This document shows, one piece after another, positions 18,781 to 28,485 of a DNA stretch of 64,000 nt (the stretch's first letter is position 1; each line of letters starts with the position of its first letter). Made by a program: the position numbers and the translations under genes. The DNA is taken from the NCBI RefSeq assembly GCF_001870675.1, contig NZ_MEHT01000005.1, positions 107,703 to 171,702 of the forward strand, read 5' to 3'. The notes beneath the pieces are model-generated. The model had not been told where the DNA came from, ran no database searches, and was given only the letters and a program-made list of their open reading frames with translations. This DNA is from Roseinatronobacter thiooxidans. Its GTDB lineage: Bacteria; Pseudomonadota; Alphaproteobacteria; Rhodobacterales; Rhodobacteraceae.

Positions 18781-20754
18781 ATGATTATAGAGCTTGGACA
18801 CTTCGCCCTGATTCTGGCCTTTGCTGTGGCACTGGCGCAAACCGTAATTCCGCTGGTCGGCGCCCATAAAGGGTGGCGCGACTGGATGGTCGTGGCCAAC
18901 CCGATGGCCACGGTCCAGTTTCTGCTGGTGGCGTTCAGCTATGCTGCGCTGACCTACTCCTTCCTTGTGTCGGATTTCTCGGTCAAGCTGGTGGTGGACA
19001 ATTCCCACACGCTCAAGCCCTTCATCTACAAGATTTCCGGCGTATGGGGGAATCATGAAGGGTCATTGCTGCTATGGGTGCTGATTCTGGCGCTGTTCGG
19101 GGCCTCGGCTGCGTGGTTCGGGGGCAATTTGCCCGCATCCCTGCAAGCGCGGGTGCTGGCGGTGCAATCGGGCATCACAGCGGCATTCATGGCGTTTACC
19201 ATCTTCACCTCTAACCCGTTCACGCGGCTGGCCTTTCCGCCCTTTGACGGAACCGACCTGAACCCGCTGCTGCAAGACCCCGGCCTGGCATTCCACCCGC
19301 CATTTCTGTATCTGGGCTATGTGGGCCTGTCGATGGCGTTCAGCTTTGCCGTGGCTGCCCTGATTGAAGGGCGCGTGGATGCGGCATGGGGGCGCTGGGT
19401 GCGGCCCTGGACGCTGGCGGCATGGGTCTTTCTGACCATCGGTATCGCAACAGGGTCGTGGTGGGCGTATTACGAACTTGGCTGGGGCGGGTTCTGGTTC
19501 TGGGACCCTGTCGAGAATGCCAGCCTGATGCCATGGTTGTTCGCTGCCGCCTTGCTGCATTCGGCCATTGTGGTGGAAAAGCGCGAAACGCTGAAAAGCT
19601 GGACAATCCTACTGGCGATCCTTGGGTTCGGGTTTTCGCTGATGGGCACGTTCATCGTGCGCTCTGGCCTGCTGACCTCGGTGCATGCCTTTGCGATGGA
19701 CCCTGAACGCGGCGTGTTCATCCTGATGATCCTTGCAGGCTTCATGGGGGGCGCGCTGACCTTGTTTGCCATCCGCGCCCCTGTGCTGGAGGCGAAGGGC
19801 GTCTTTGCGACCGTCAGCCGCGAGTCGGCACTGGTGGTGAATAATGTGCTGCTGGCCGTGTCGTCCTTCGTGATCTTCATTGGCACGATGTGGCCCTTGG
19901 TGGCGGAAATGCTGTTTGACAGGGTTCTGTCGGTCGGCCCGCCGTTTTTCAACATGGCGTTCACCCCGTTCATGGTGGCGCTGGCGATGGTGCTGCCGAT
20001 TGGCGCCATGCTGCCGTGGAAGCGCGGCAACCTGTCACGCACCATGCGCCCGCTTTGGGGCTTGGCCGCGTTTTCTGTGGCGATGGGGGCGCTGACATGG
20101 GCCTTGCAGACCGGCAATTCGCCACTGGTGCCGGTTGGTCTGGCGCTGGGGCTGTGGGTTGTGCTGGGGTCAATGGCCGATGTCTGGGCCAGAACCGGGC
20201 GCGGCGCGATTGGCAACAGGGTCAAGCGGCTGGGCCGCCTGCCCCGCGCCGATTGGGGCAAGTTCACCGCGCATACAGGCCTTGGTGTCTCTGTCTTTGC
20301 AGTGGCAGCACTCGTCGGGTGGGAATCCGAGGATATTCGCGTGGTCCAGATTGGCGAGAGTTTCGAGAAAGGCGGCTATACGCTGACGCTGACCTCGGTC
20401 GATCGTGTGCAAGGGCCGAATTATGTCTCGACCATGGGCACGCTGGAGGCGCACCGCGATGGCCGCTTGATCACAACCTTGCAGCCGGAAAAACGCTTCT
20501 ACCCAATTGCGGGCATGCCCACGACGGAAGCGGCCATCGACTACAAAATCCACCGCGACCTGTATATCACCCTTGGTGACCCGCAGGATAACGGGGGCTG
20601 GGCTGTGCGCACCTATATCAAACCCTTTGCCAACTGGCTGTGGTTCGGGTGTTTCCTGATGGCAATGGGCGGCATTTTCAGCTTGTCTGACCGGCGCTAC
20701 CGGATAGCAGCAGGCGCGGAACGCACCCGCCCGGATGCGGTGCCGGCGGAATGA
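18781..20754 (+). CDS. ccmF: cytochrome c-type biogenesis protein CcmF
   Basis: Large membrane protein of the heme lyase complex that attaches heme to apocytochromes c. It has 657 residues and ~14-15 transmembrane helices. The tryptophan-rich heme-handling signature WGGFWFWDPVENAS lies near residue 240, and conserved periplasmic histidines are in FHPPFLYLGYVG and HSAIVVEKRETLKSW. The start at 18781 is the MIIELGHFAL ATG expected for the family; the longer open frame upstream overlaps moxR and has no matching sequence. It overlaps ccmH by 4 bp. Confidence 0.95.
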   Translation: MIIELGHFALILAFAVALAQTVIPLVGAHKGWRDWMVVANPMATVQFLLVAFSYAALTYSFLVSDFSVKLVVDNSHTLKPFIYKISGVWGNHEGSLLLWVLILALFGASAAWFGGNLPASLQARVLAVQSGITAAFMAFTIFTSNPFTRLAFPPFDGTDLNPLLQDPGLAFHPPFLYLGYVGLSMAFSFAVAALIEGRVDAAWGRWVRPWTLAAWVFLTIGIATGSWWAYYELGWGGFWFWDPVENASLMPWLFAAALLHSAIVVEKRETLKSWTILLAILGFGFSLMGTFIVRSGLLTSVHAFAMDPERGVFILMILAGFMGGALTLFAIRAPVLEAKGVFATVSRESALVVNNVLLAVSSFVIFIGTMWPLVAEMLFDRVLSVGPPFFNMAFTPFMVALAMVLPIGAMLPWKRGNLSRTMRPLWGLAAFSVAMGALTWALQTGNSPLVPVGLALGLWVVLGSMADVWARTGRGAIGNRVKRLGRLPRADWGKFTAHTGLGVSVFAVAALVGWESEDIRVVQIGESFEKGGYTLTLTSVDRVQGPNYVSTMGTLEAHRDGRLITTLQPEKRFYPIAGMPTTEAAIDYKIHRDLYITLGDPQDNGGWAVRTYIKPFANWLWFGCFLMAMGGIFSLSDRRYRIAAGAERTRPDAVPAE

Positions 20755-21215
20755 GAATGTTTCGCCTGTTCCTTGCTGCGCTTGCGCTGGCGCTGGCCAG
20801 CCCGTCTTGGGCTGTCCAACCCGATGAGATACTGGATGATCCGGTGCTGGAATCGCGGGCGCGCGACATCTCGGCGGGGTTGCGCTGTCTGGTGTGCCGC
20901 AACGAATCCATCGACGAATCCAACGCGGAACTGGCACGCGACATGCGGCTTTTGGTGCGCGAAAGGCTGGTCGAGGGGGATAGCAACACCGAGGTGATGT
21001 CCTTTATCGTCGAACGCTATGGCGAATATGTCCTGCTTCGGCCCACCACGGACGGGGCGAATATTATTCTGTGGGTCGCCGCGCCGGTTCTGTTTCTTAT
21101 CTCGATCCTGTCAGCGGGGCTGTATCTGCGCCGCCGCGAAAATGCGCCGGAACCCTCCAAGGGGGGGCTGAGCGCGGAAGAAGAGAAGCGCCTGAAAGAA
21201 CTTCTTGACGACTGA
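20751..21215 (+). CDS. ccmH: cytochrome c-type biogenesis protein CcmH
   Basis: Periplasm-facing thiol reductant of the Ccm system that keeps the apocytochrome CxxCH cysteines reduced. It has 154 residues: a signal peptide (1-21), the LRCLVCRN active site (Cys46, Cys49), the conserved ESIDESNAELARDMR helix, a C-terminal membrane anchor (~103-123) and a short cytoplasmic tail. Translationally coupled to ccmF through ATGA. The CcmI-like extension found in some fused forms is absent. Confidence 0.94.
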   Translation: MRMFRLFLAALALALASPSWAVQPDEILDDPVLESRARDISAGLRCLVCRNESIDESNAELARDMRLLVRERLVEGDSNTEVMSFIVERYGEYVLLRPTTDGANIILWVAAPVLFLISILSAGLYLRRRENAPEPSKGGLSAEEEKRLKELLDD

Positions 21216-21284
21216 CGCACCGTTCGGGGTTTTCCCGGCAGCGCTGCACAGTATGATGATGTAGCATAATGCCGGAGATCACGC

Positions 21285-22061
21285 ATGGATTACGAGACAC
21301 TGCTTGCCCGCCTTGAGGGCGGCGTTGGGGTTATCACCCTGAACCGCCCCGAGGTTATGAACGCGCTGAACAAACAGATGCGTGCTGAACTGACCCACGC
21401 ACTGAAAGATATAGGCGCGCGTGCGCGCGTGCTGGTGCTGACCGGCAGCGGGCGGGCGTTTTGTTCAGGCCAAGATCTGGGCGATGGCGGCAATGCCGCG
21501 CAAATCGATCTGGAACGGACCCTGCGCGAAGAATACGAGCCGATGCTGCGCGCCATCTATGACGCGCCGGTGCCTGTGATCGCAGCCGTCAACGGGTCTG
21601 CCGCTGGTGCAGGGGCCAATCTGGCGCTGGCCGCTGATGTGGTGATCGCGGCGCAATCGGCCAGCTTCATTCAGGCTTTCAGCCGGATCGGGCTGATTCC
21701 CGATGCGGGCGGCACATGGTTTCTGCCCCGCCAGATCGGCTTTGCCCGCGCGATGGGGGCAATGCTGTTTGCCGAAAAGATCAGCGCGCAACAGGCCGCC
21801 GATTGGGGCATGATCTGGGAAGTGGCCGCAGATGATGATTTCGAGAACGCATGGATGGCACGCGCCCGCACTTTGGCCGACGGGCCGACAGTGGCCTATC
21901 GCAACATCAGAAAGGCGCTACGTACCAGCCTTGCCAACACGCTGGACGCGCAACTGGCGCTAGAGGCTAATTTGCAAGCCCAAGCAGGCAAGACCCGCGA
22001 TTTTCAGGAAGGGGTGCTGGCCTTTCTGGAAAAGCGCCCCGCTGTGTTTGAAGGGCGCTGA
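21285..22061 (+). CDS. enoyl-CoA hydratase/isomerase (crotonase family, PaaG-like)
   Basis: Crotonase-fold enzyme of 258 residues acting on acyl-CoA thioesters in the cytoplasm. The CoA-binding and oxyanion-hole regions are NRPEVMNALN, GRAFCSGQDLGD and VNGSAAGAGANLALAADVV. The acidic catalytic residue is the Asp in IGLIPDAGGT (about residue 145), where PaaG-type isomerases also carry Asp. The position equivalent to the first hydratase glutamate is not Glu, favouring isomerase over plain hydratase. No phenylacetate genes are near, so the pathway is open. Confidence 0.85.
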   Translation: MDYETLLARLEGGVGVITLNRPEVMNALNKQMRAELTHALKDIGARARVLVLTGSGRAFCSGQDLGDGGNAAQIDLERTLREEYEPMLRAIYDAPVPVIAAVNGSAAGAGANLALAADVVIAAQSASFIQAFSRIGLIPDAGGTWFLPRQIGFARAMGAMLFAEKISAQQAADWGMIWEVAADDDFENAWMARARTLADGPTVAYRNIRKALRTSLANTLDAQLALEANLQAQAGKTRDFQEGVLAFLEKRPAVFEGR

Positions 22062-22098
22062 GAACGTCTTGCACCGCAGTGCGCCAAGGGTAAGCTAT

Positions 22099-22320
22099 GT
22101 GGGACTTGTCAGCAGTTGGCGCGGAGTCAAGGCGCGTAGCGCCGCCGCGCATCGCCGGGCCGTACCCCGGCACGGCGATTTGGCTTGGCTACGCGCAAAG
22201 CCATGATCATACGCGGATTTTCCCAGCATAAAGTGCTGTAGCAGGGCGCGAGGATCGCCGCACCACGGCCCGACTCTGCGCGGCTAGTCTCATCGCTCCA
22301 ATGTCTGAAAAGCCCTCTTC
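22099..22320 (-). repeat. dispersed intergenic repeat, copy 2
   Basis: About 222 bp between the enoyl-CoA hydratase and ccmE genes, the inverse orientation of copy 1. The 49-bp identical block is at 22154-22202. The outer parts align with substitutions and short indels. The rest of the gap (22321-22431) shows nothing recognisable. Confidence 0.85.
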
Positions 22321-22431
22321 CAGCCCCCCGACATACTGAAAGCCTGCGCCCGCTTGTCTGCCGAAATTACATGGCATGCACATCCCCCAAGGGGGCAGGA
22401 ATGTCAGATTACAGCATCGGACACATGGTGC

Positions 22432-22899
22432 TTAACTTTGCGGCTCTGGCAGGCTTTGGGGGTCTGGGCCGCGCCATTCGCCCTGTTCGCGCAGGGCTTC
22501 CATCACTTCGCGGGGCATATATGTCTCGTCATGCTTGGCCAGAATTTCGCTGGCCTGAAACACGCCGTCAATCAGCCGCCCCGTGCCGACCATGCCCTCA
22601 TTCTCGGAAAACAGGTCTGGCAGAATGCCGCGATAATGCACTTCGACCGAGGCGGGGCCATCCGTCACATGAAACCGGACTGTGTCGGACTGGCCGCGCA
22701 CGATGGACCCGGGCACGACCAACCCGCCGATGCGAAACACCTCGGTCGGGGCGGGCGGCTCGGCTACCACCTGAGAGGGCGAGCGGAAAAAGTTGATCCC
22801 GTCGCGCATCGCATACCCGATCAGCAAGGTGGACAGCACCAGCGCCACAGCCGCAACCGAGATAACCTGAATTCGGCGTGTTTTCTTTAGGCTTTTCAT
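22432..22899 (-). CDS. ccmE: cytochrome c-type biogenesis protein CcmE (heme chaperone)
   Basis: Membrane-anchored heme chaperone that binds heme covalently and hands it to CcmF. It has 155 residues: N-terminal anchor (~9-30), then the OB-fold domain. The heme-binding His is His123 in LAKHDETYMP, followed by the conserved Tyr127. The ATG at 22899 is preceded by GAGGATGT; a GTG one codon earlier is possible. It lies 12 bp after argC on the same strand, so the two are probably cotranscribed. Confidence 0.95.
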   Translation of the reverse strand: MKSLKKTRRIQVISVAAVALVLSTLLIGYAMRDGINFFRSPSQVVAEPPAPTEVFRIGGLVVPGSIVRGQSDTVRFHVTDGPASVEVHYRGILPDLFSENEGMVGTGRLIDGVFQASEILAKHDETYMPREVMEALREQGEWRGPDPQSLPEPQS

Positions 22900-22911
22900 C
22901 ACATCCTCGTT

Positions 22912-23940
22912 TCACGGAAAGAGCGGCGCGCCCATCAGACCTGCCACTTCTTCCAATCCCAGCATCAGATTCGCGTTCTGGATGGCCTGCCCGCTGGACC
23001 CTTTGCACAGGTTATCCAACGCAGCTACCACCAGCGCCCGTCCGGGCACGCGATCCCCTGCAACGCCAATATGCACGAAATTGGAGCCGCGCACATCATG
23101 TGTCGAGGGTGTTGTGCCAAAAGGTAGCACGCAAATCATTGATTCAGCGCAATACCGGGCCTGCAAAACTTCGTGAATGCGCGCGGCATCACCATCCAGC
23201 CATGCTGTGGCCAGAATCCCGCGGTTCATCGGCAGCAGATGGGGGGTGAATTGTATCTGCACAGGCCGCCCCGCCGCGCGGGTGAATTCCTGATCAAACT
23301 CGCCCAAGTGGCGATGCGTGCCGCCCACGGCATAGGCTTGCGTGCCCTCGGACAATTCCGCATGCAGCAGGTTTTCCTTCAGCGCGCGCCCTGCCCCGCT
23401 GACCCCGCATTTGAGGTCCAGAATGATGCGGTCCAAATCGATCACGCCCGCCTCAATCAGCGGACGCAGGATATACTGGCCGGTTGCCGCATTGCAGCCT
23501 GTGCCCGCCACCAGACGGGCGGCGCGTATCTCGTCACGGTAGAATTCGGTCAGACCATACACAGCCTCGCGCTGCAATTCGGGGGCGGCATGGGGCTTGC
23601 CATACCATTTTTCATAATCGGCAGGGTCGCGCAGGCGGAAATCGGCAGAGAGATCGACGATTTTCAGATCGCGCGGCAAATCCTTGATCACAGCCTGAGA
23701 GGTCGCATGCGGCAGCGCGCAAAAGGCCAGATCAATGGTTGCGAAATCGACATCCTCGATCCGGCACAGGTCCGGCAAATCCAGATGGCGCAGGAAAGGG
23801 AAGACCTGCGCCATGGGCTGGCCTGCCTTACGCTCGCCCGTCAGGGCAGTGATCTGCATATCGGGATGGGTGGAGATCAGCCGGACAAGTTCGGCGCCCG
23901 TATAGCCAGAGGCACCGAGGATTGCGATTTTCTTGGTCAT
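22912..23940 (-). CDS. argC: N-acetyl-gamma-glutamyl-phosphate reductase
   Basis: Third step of arginine biosynthesis: NADPH reduction of N-acetylglutamyl phosphate to the semialdehyde. The 342-residue protein starts with the Rossmann motif GASGYTGAE (9-17). The catalytic cysteine is Cys149 in AGTGCNAATG, a form that differs from the common PGCYPT but keeps the nucleophile. The catalytic His region is [11 protein letters not shown]. The start at 23940 (MTKKIAIL) is chosen because the upstream open extension has no Rossmann-compatible sequence. Confidence 0.94.
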   Translation of the reverse strand: MTKKIAILGASGYTGAELVRLISTHPDMQITALTGERKAGQPMAQVFPFLRHLDLPDLCRIEDVDFATIDLAFCALPHATSQAVIKDLPRDLKIVDLSADFRLRDPADYEKWYGKPHAAPELQREAVYGLTEFYRDEIRAARLVAGTGCNAATGQYILRPLIEAGVIDLDRIILDLKCGVSGAGRALKENLLHAELSEGTQAYAVGGTHRHLGEFDQEFTRAAGRPVQIQFTPHLLPMNRGILATAWLDGDAARIHEVLQARYCAESMICVLPFGTTPSTHDVRGSNFVHIGVAGDRVPGRALVVAALDNLCKGSSGQAIQNANLMLGLEEVAGLMGAPLFP

Positions 23941-23990
23941 ATGGGGGCATCCTATGGCAGTCGTTGCGCGGGGTGGCTGGTGTCGCATGC

Positions 23991-24027
23991 GCTCCGCGCG
24001 GGGAGTATTTAGGGCAAGAAAATGGGG
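23991..24027 (-). repeat. stop-proximal trailer element, copy C (after murI)
   Basis: On the minus strand after the murI stop: CCCCATTTTCTTGCCCT, core AAATACTCC (24002-24010), then CCGCGCGGAGCGC. The core lies 17 nt from the stop codon. This copy is the shortest and its hairpin differs from copies A and B. Confidence 0.65.
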
Positions 24028-24840
24028 TCAGGCGGCCTGAAAGGCGATCTGTCGTCGCAGGAATTGCGTGGCCTTGCGCGAGACATTGACCGGATCGCCA
24101 CTTGTCAGGAACAGACTGTTCTGGCCAGCGCCCAACATCTCGGGGCGGCGCTTGAGGTAGTCGTCAAGACTGGCGGCAACCAGATCGGGCTGGGAATAGA
24201 CATCGACAGATGGCCCAAGCGCTTCGCGGAAGGCGTGTTCCACCAGCGGGTAATGCGTACAGCCCAGAACAGCCGCTTGCGGGCGGGGCATGCGGCGTAA
24301 AAGCGCCTCGACATGGGAATGGACCAGCGCTTCGGCCAGTTGCATATCGCCCTGCTCGATCGCATCGACCACGCCGCCACAGGGTTGCGCTTCGACATCG
24401 ACGCCAATGGCGCGGAAGGCCAGTTCGCGCTGGAACGCGCGGGAAGAGACAGTGGCGGGCGTGGCAAACAGCGCCACATGCTTGACGGCCACTTCGCGGG
24501 GGGGAGAATTGTCGCCCCATTGGCGTTCGGTCAGCGCCTCGATCAGGGGGACGAAGACGCCCAGAACGCGCTTGTCAGATGGTATCCAGGTTTCCTGCAT
24601 CCGCTTGAGGGCCGCGGCAGAGGCGGTGTTGCAGGCAAGGATCACCAGATCGCACCCTTCAGCCCAGAGCCGTTCAACCCCTGCGGTGGTCAGGGTATAA
24701 ATGTCTTCGGCATCGCGCACGCCGTAGGGCGTGTGAGCATTGTCGCCCAGATAGACGAAGGGCACATCTGGCAGGCGCGCAGCAAGCGCGCCCAGAACCG
24801 TCAGGCCCCCCAGCCCCGAATCGAATACGCCAACTGCCAT
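24028..24840 (-). CDS. murI: glutamate racemase
   Basis: Makes D-glutamate for peptidoglycan. It has 270 residues with the two catalytic cysteines in symmetric motifs: Cys70 in LACNTASAA and Cys194 in LGCTHYPL. The N-terminal [11 protein letters not shown] and the [11 protein letters not shown] loop are the usual substrate-binding segments. It is full length and lies 87 bp upstream of argC on the same strand. Confidence 0.95.
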   Translation of the reverse strand: MAVGVFDSGLGGLTVLGALAARLPDVPFVYLGDNAHTPYGVRDAEDIYTLTTAGVERLWAEGCDLVILACNTASAAALKRMQETWIPSDKRVLGVFVPLIEALTERQWGDNSPPREVAVKHVALFATPATVSSRAFQRELAFRAIGVDVEAQPCGGVVDAIEQGDMQLAEALVHSHVEALLRRMPRPQAAVLGCTHYPLVEHAFREALGPSVDVYSQPDLVAASLDDYLKRRPEMLGAGQNSLFLTSGDPVNVSRKATQFLRRQIAFQAA

Positions 24841-24912
24841 TGCGCCTGCCCCAGCCTAAGTTCTTTGGCCTTGCATAAGGCGGCGGGGGGCGAAAATCCA
24901 GCCTGTTTGCGC

Positions 24913-27900
24913 TTATTCGGCGGCCATGCGGGCGGGCGGGCTATGGAAGGCCGCCAGCAGTTCCGCGCGGCGGTTCTGCGCGGCGTCATAGTTGCGCTGC
25001 TTGACCGGCCCGAAGCCACGGATTTGCAAGGGCAGTTCGGCCAGTTCCACCGCAATCGCATGGGTGTCAGGGGTCACGCCTTGCAGCAGCTCGGCCATGA
25101 GGCGTTCATAATCGCGGATCATGCGCCGTTCCAGACGCCGTTCATGGCTATAGCCGAACAGGTCCAAAGGCGTGCCGCGCAGCGGCTTGAGGCGCGCCAA
25201 GAGCTTGAAGCCGCGCAGCATGGCAGGGCCGAAGGCGCGCTTGGCGGGGCGGCCATCCGGACCCGTCCGCGAAATCAGGGGCGGGGCAAGGTGGAAACGG
25301 GGCGTGAAATCGCCATCAAATTCGGCGCGGGCCCGATCGAGCGTGTCCAGATGCAGGCGCGCGACCTCGTATTCGTCCTTATAGGCGAGGAGTTTGTGAT
25401 AGCCCTTGGCAATCGCTTCGCGCAGGCGGGCATCGGGGGCCTGATCGACCAGTTTGCGGTAGCGTTTGGCCAGCCGTCTGGACTGGTAGGCGGTCAGATG
25501 CGCTTCTCGAAAGGCGATCTGTTCGTCCAGCGACTTGGGCTTGGAGATGACCGTATCTTGCAGCATTTTGGCCGCCGCTTTGGGGTGGACGACCGCCCAG
25601 CGCCCCAGTGCGAAGGCGCGGGTGTTGCCCTCGACCGCGGCTTTGTTCAGGGTGATGGCGCGCAGGATCGCGTCTTCCGACACAGGCACCAGCCCCATTT
25701 GCCATGCCGCCCCCAATGCGATCATGTTGGAAAAGATGCTGTCGCCCAGCAACCGCTTGGCCAGTTCCGAATAATCGAACAGATGCAGGTTTTCCCCCAA
25801 CCGCGCCTGCAGCGCGATTTGCAGGTCTGCACCGGGAATGCGGAATTCGGTGTTGCGGGTGAATTCGCCTGTGATGATTTCGTGGCTGTTGACCGCCGCG
25901 CCTGTCTGGCCCGTGCGCATCAGGCCCAAGGTTTTTGCGCCTGCGGTCACCACCAGATCGCCGCCGATGACGCAATGCGCCTCTCCCACCGCCACACGAA
26001 TGGCGCTGATATCTTCGGGGCGGTTGGCGATGCGGCAATGGATATGGACCGCACCGCCCTTTTGCGCCAGCCCTGCCATCTCGATCATGGCCGCGCCCTT
26101 GCCATCCAGATGCGCGGCCATTGACAGGATCGCGCCGATGGTCACAACGCCTGTGCCACCCACGCCGGTGATGACGATGTTATGCGTGCCGTCAATTTCG
26201 GGCAGCGCAGGCGTAGCGAGTTTTGGCAACGCGACCGATTGGGTGGCCGCGCGTTTGGGCTTGGCCCCTTCCAGCGTCACGAAAGAGGGGCAAAACCCCT
26301 TGAGGCAGGAATAATCCTTGTTGCACGAGGATTGGTCAATCGCGCGTTTGCGGCCCAACTCGGTTTCAACCGGCACGATGGACACGCAGTTGGACTGCAC
26401 CCCGCAATCGCCGCAGCCTTCGCAGATATCGGTATTGATGAAAACGCGGGTGTCAGGGTCGGGGAATTCGCCGCGCTTGCGGCGGCGGCGTTTTTCGGCG
26501 GCGCAGGTCTGCACATAGACAATGGCCGATACGCCCTGATGCGTGGCGCAGTCTTTTTGCACCTGTTCCAGATTGGCGCGCTTGTGCCAGCCTACGGATT
26601 TGGGGAAATCGGCGCGGTTGGGTTCTTCCTTTTCGTCAAAGACAACCTCCACCTTGGCCACACCCATTGCGGCCAGTTCATGCGCGATCTGGTCGGGCGA
26701 CAAGCCGCCCTCGTTCTTTTGCCCGCCGGTCATGGCGACGGCATCATTATACAAAATTTTGTAGGTGATGTTGGTGCCTGCCGCGAGGGCGGCGCGAATG
26801 GCCTGCACACCGGAATGGTTATAAGTGCCATCGCCCAAGTTCTGGAACACATGGTTACGGGTGGAAAACGGCGCCTCGCCGATCCAGTTGGCCCCTTCGC
26901 CGCCCATCTGCGTGAAGCCCACAGTGTTGCGGTCCATCCATTGCACCATGTAGTGGCAACCGATGCCCGCATAGGCGCGGTGCCCCTCTGGCACTTTGGT
27001 GGAGGTGTTATGCGGGCAGCCAGAGCAGTAATAGGGCAGGCGCGCGGCTATATCCTTGGCGTTATCTGCGCGCCGTGCTTCGGCCAGCATGGCCAGACCG
27101 GCCTTGATGCGGTCAGTGCCGCGCCCTTCTTCGATCAGGATTTCGCCCAAGCGCTCGGCAATCATGATCGGGTCCAGCGCATAACGGGTGGGGAACAGTT
27201 CCAGCCGCCGCCCGTTTTCCCATGTGTCGCCCTTGTGCCAGCCATAAACGCGGCGGCCCCGGCGGTCGTCAAAGATGGCTTCCTTGACCTGCACCTCGAT
27301 CAGCTTGCGCTTTTCTTCGACCACGACAATCAGCTCCACCCCCTCGGCCCAGTCATGGAAGCTTTCCATGTCCAGCGGAAAGGTTTGCCCGATTTTATAG
27401 GTGGTGATGCCAAGGCGCGTGGCCTCTTCCTCGGTTATTCCCAGAAGCGAGAGCGCATGGACAAGGTCCAGCCAGTTCTTGCCAGCGGCCACAAAGCCGA
27501 TTTTCGCACCGGGTTTGCCCCAGACACGTTTGTCCATGCCATTGGCGCGGCTGAATGCCTCGGCGGCGAAGCGCTTGTGGTCGATCATGCGCGCTTCTTG
27601 CGCCACGGGGGTATCTATCAGCCGGATGTTCAGCCCGCCTTCGGGCAGGGGCATGTCAGGGGTGACGAATTGCATGCGGTGGGGGTTGCCATCGACCACG
27701 GCTGTCGCCTCGACCGTGTCTTTCATGGTCTTCAGGCCCACCCAGACGCCCGCAAAACGCGACAGCGCATAGCCGTAATGGCCGAAATCCAGCAATTCCT
27801 GCACACCTGCGGGGGACAGCACCGGCATATAAGCGTCCACCATCGCCCAATCGGACTGGTGCAGCGTGGTCGAAGATTCGCCGGTATGGTCATCGCCCAT

Positions 27901-28329
27901 AGCCGCCAGAACACCGCCATATGGCGACGTGCCTGCCATATTGGCATGGCGGAACACATCGCCAGAGCGGTCCACCCCCGGCCCTTTGCCATACCACAGG
28001 CCAAAGACGCCATCAAAACGCCCCTCGCCGCGTAACTCGGCCTGCTGGCTGCCCCAAAGCGCGGTGGCGGCCAGGTCTTCGTTCAACCCTTCCTGAAAAC
28101 GGATATGCGCCGCCTCCAGCAAGCCCTTGGCGCGGTTCATCTGCTGATCTACCGCGCCCAGCGGCGATCCGCGATAGCCGGTCACATAGCCCGCCGTATT
28201 CAGCCCCGCCGCGCGGTCGCGTGCGGCCTGTTGCAGCATCAGACGCACAAGCGCCTGCGTGCCATTCATCAAGACCGTTGATTTCGTAATATCGAAACGA
28301 TCCTGTAGCGAAATATCCTGCCGCACCAT
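24913..28329 (-). CDS. fused indolepyruvate:ferredoxin oxidoreductase
   Basis: Large single-chain 2-oxoacid:acceptor oxidoreductase of 1138 residues that oxidatively decarboxylates aryl- or branched-chain 2-oxoacids to acyl-CoA. The N-terminal half is the IorA-like thiamin-diphosphate part (TGYRGSPLGAVDQQ; CSGCPHNTSTKVPEG; GIGCHYM; GGEGANWIG). Next come ferredoxin-type cysteines (NTDICEGCGDCGVQSNC; SSCNKDYSCLKGFCPS), and the IorB-like gamma domain (GVGGTGVVTIG) lies in the C-terminal third. The ATG at 28329 is 5 nt after GGGAGGT, which decides it over the ATG at 28374. It is divergent from a lysR gene. Confidence 0.93.
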   Translation of the reverse strand: MVRQDISLQDRFDITKSTVLMNGTQALVRLMLQQAARDRAAGLNTAGYVTGYRGSPLGAVDQQMNRAKGLLEAAHIRFQEGLNEDLAATALWGSQQAELRGEGRFDGVFGLWYGKGPGVDRSGDVFRHANMAGTSPYGGVLAAMGDDHTGESSTTLHQSDWAMVDAYMPVLSPAGVQELLDFGHYGYALSRFAGVWVGLKTMKDTVEATAVVDGNPHRMQFVTPDMPLPEGGLNIRLIDTPVAQEARMIDHKRFAAEAFSRANGMDKRVWGKPGAKIGFVAAGKNWLDLVHALSLLGITEEEATRLGITTYKIGQTFPLDMESFHDWAEGVELIVVVEEKRKLIEVQVKEAIFDDRRGRRVYGWHKGDTWENGRRLELFPTRYALDPIMIAERLGEILIEEGRGTDRIKAGLAMLAEARRADNAKDIAARLPYYCSGCPHNTSTKVPEGHRAYAGIGCHYMVQWMDRNTVGFTQMGGEGANWIGEAPFSTRNHVFQNLGDGTYNHSGVQAIRAALAAGTNITYKILYNDAVAMTGGQKNEGGLSPDQIAHELAAMGVAKVEVVFDEKEEPNRADFPKSVGWHKRANLEQVQKDCATHQGVSAIVYVQTCAAEKRRRRKRGEFPDPDTRVFINTDICEGCGDCGVQSNCVSIVPVETELGRKRAIDQSSCNKDYSCLKGFCPSFVTLEGAKPKRAATQSVALPKLATPALPEIDGTHNIVITGVGGTGVVTIGAILSMAAHLDGKGAAMIEMAGLAQKGGAVHIHCRIANRPEDISAIRVAVGEAHCVIGGDLVVTAGAKTLGLMRTGQTGAAVNSHEIITGEFTRNTEFRIPGADLQIALQARLGENLHLFDYSELAKRLLGDSIFSNMIALGAAWQMGLVPVSEDAILRAITLNKAAVEGNTRAFALGRWAVVHPKAAAKMLQDTVISKPKSLDEQIAFREAHLTAYQSRRLAKRYRKLVDQAPDARLREAIAKGYHKLLAYKDEYEVARLHLDTLDRARAEFDGDFTPRFHLAPPLISRTGPDGRPAKRAFGPAMLRGFKLLARLKPLRGTPLDLFGYSHERRLERRMIRDYERLMAELLQGVTPDTHAIAVELAELPLQIRGFGPVKQRNYDAAQNRRAELLAAFHSPPARMAAE

Positions 28330-28366
28330 CTGCACCTCCCACAGGTTGTTGCGTATGTAACAAGCA

Positions 28367-28387
28367 TAGGTCAATATTTCTGACCTA
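28367..28387. promoter_or_regulatory. candidate LysR operator between ior and lysR
   Basis: Perfect inverted repeat TAGGTCA / TGACCTA with a 7-nt AT-rich spacer, a partially palindromic T-N11-A-type site. It lies 38 bp upstream of the oxidoreductase start and ~100 bp upstream of lysR, where an LTTR would bind to control both genes. Confidence 0.6.
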
Positions 28388-28485
28388 CAAAGCAGAAATT
28401 TGAACCAAAGCGCTTTTGTGATCGGTCAAAAAAACGTAGAACGAATCGTATATGTTTGCGGCAACGCGTTTTTGGATGTTTCGTC

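Noticed and set aside
24313..28035. Long open frames on the plus strand opposite murI and the indolepyruvate oxidoreductase (for example 24313-26124 and 26182-28035)
   Set aside because: They are antisense to strongly conserved genes, have no domain sense, and arise from the high G+C third-position bias.
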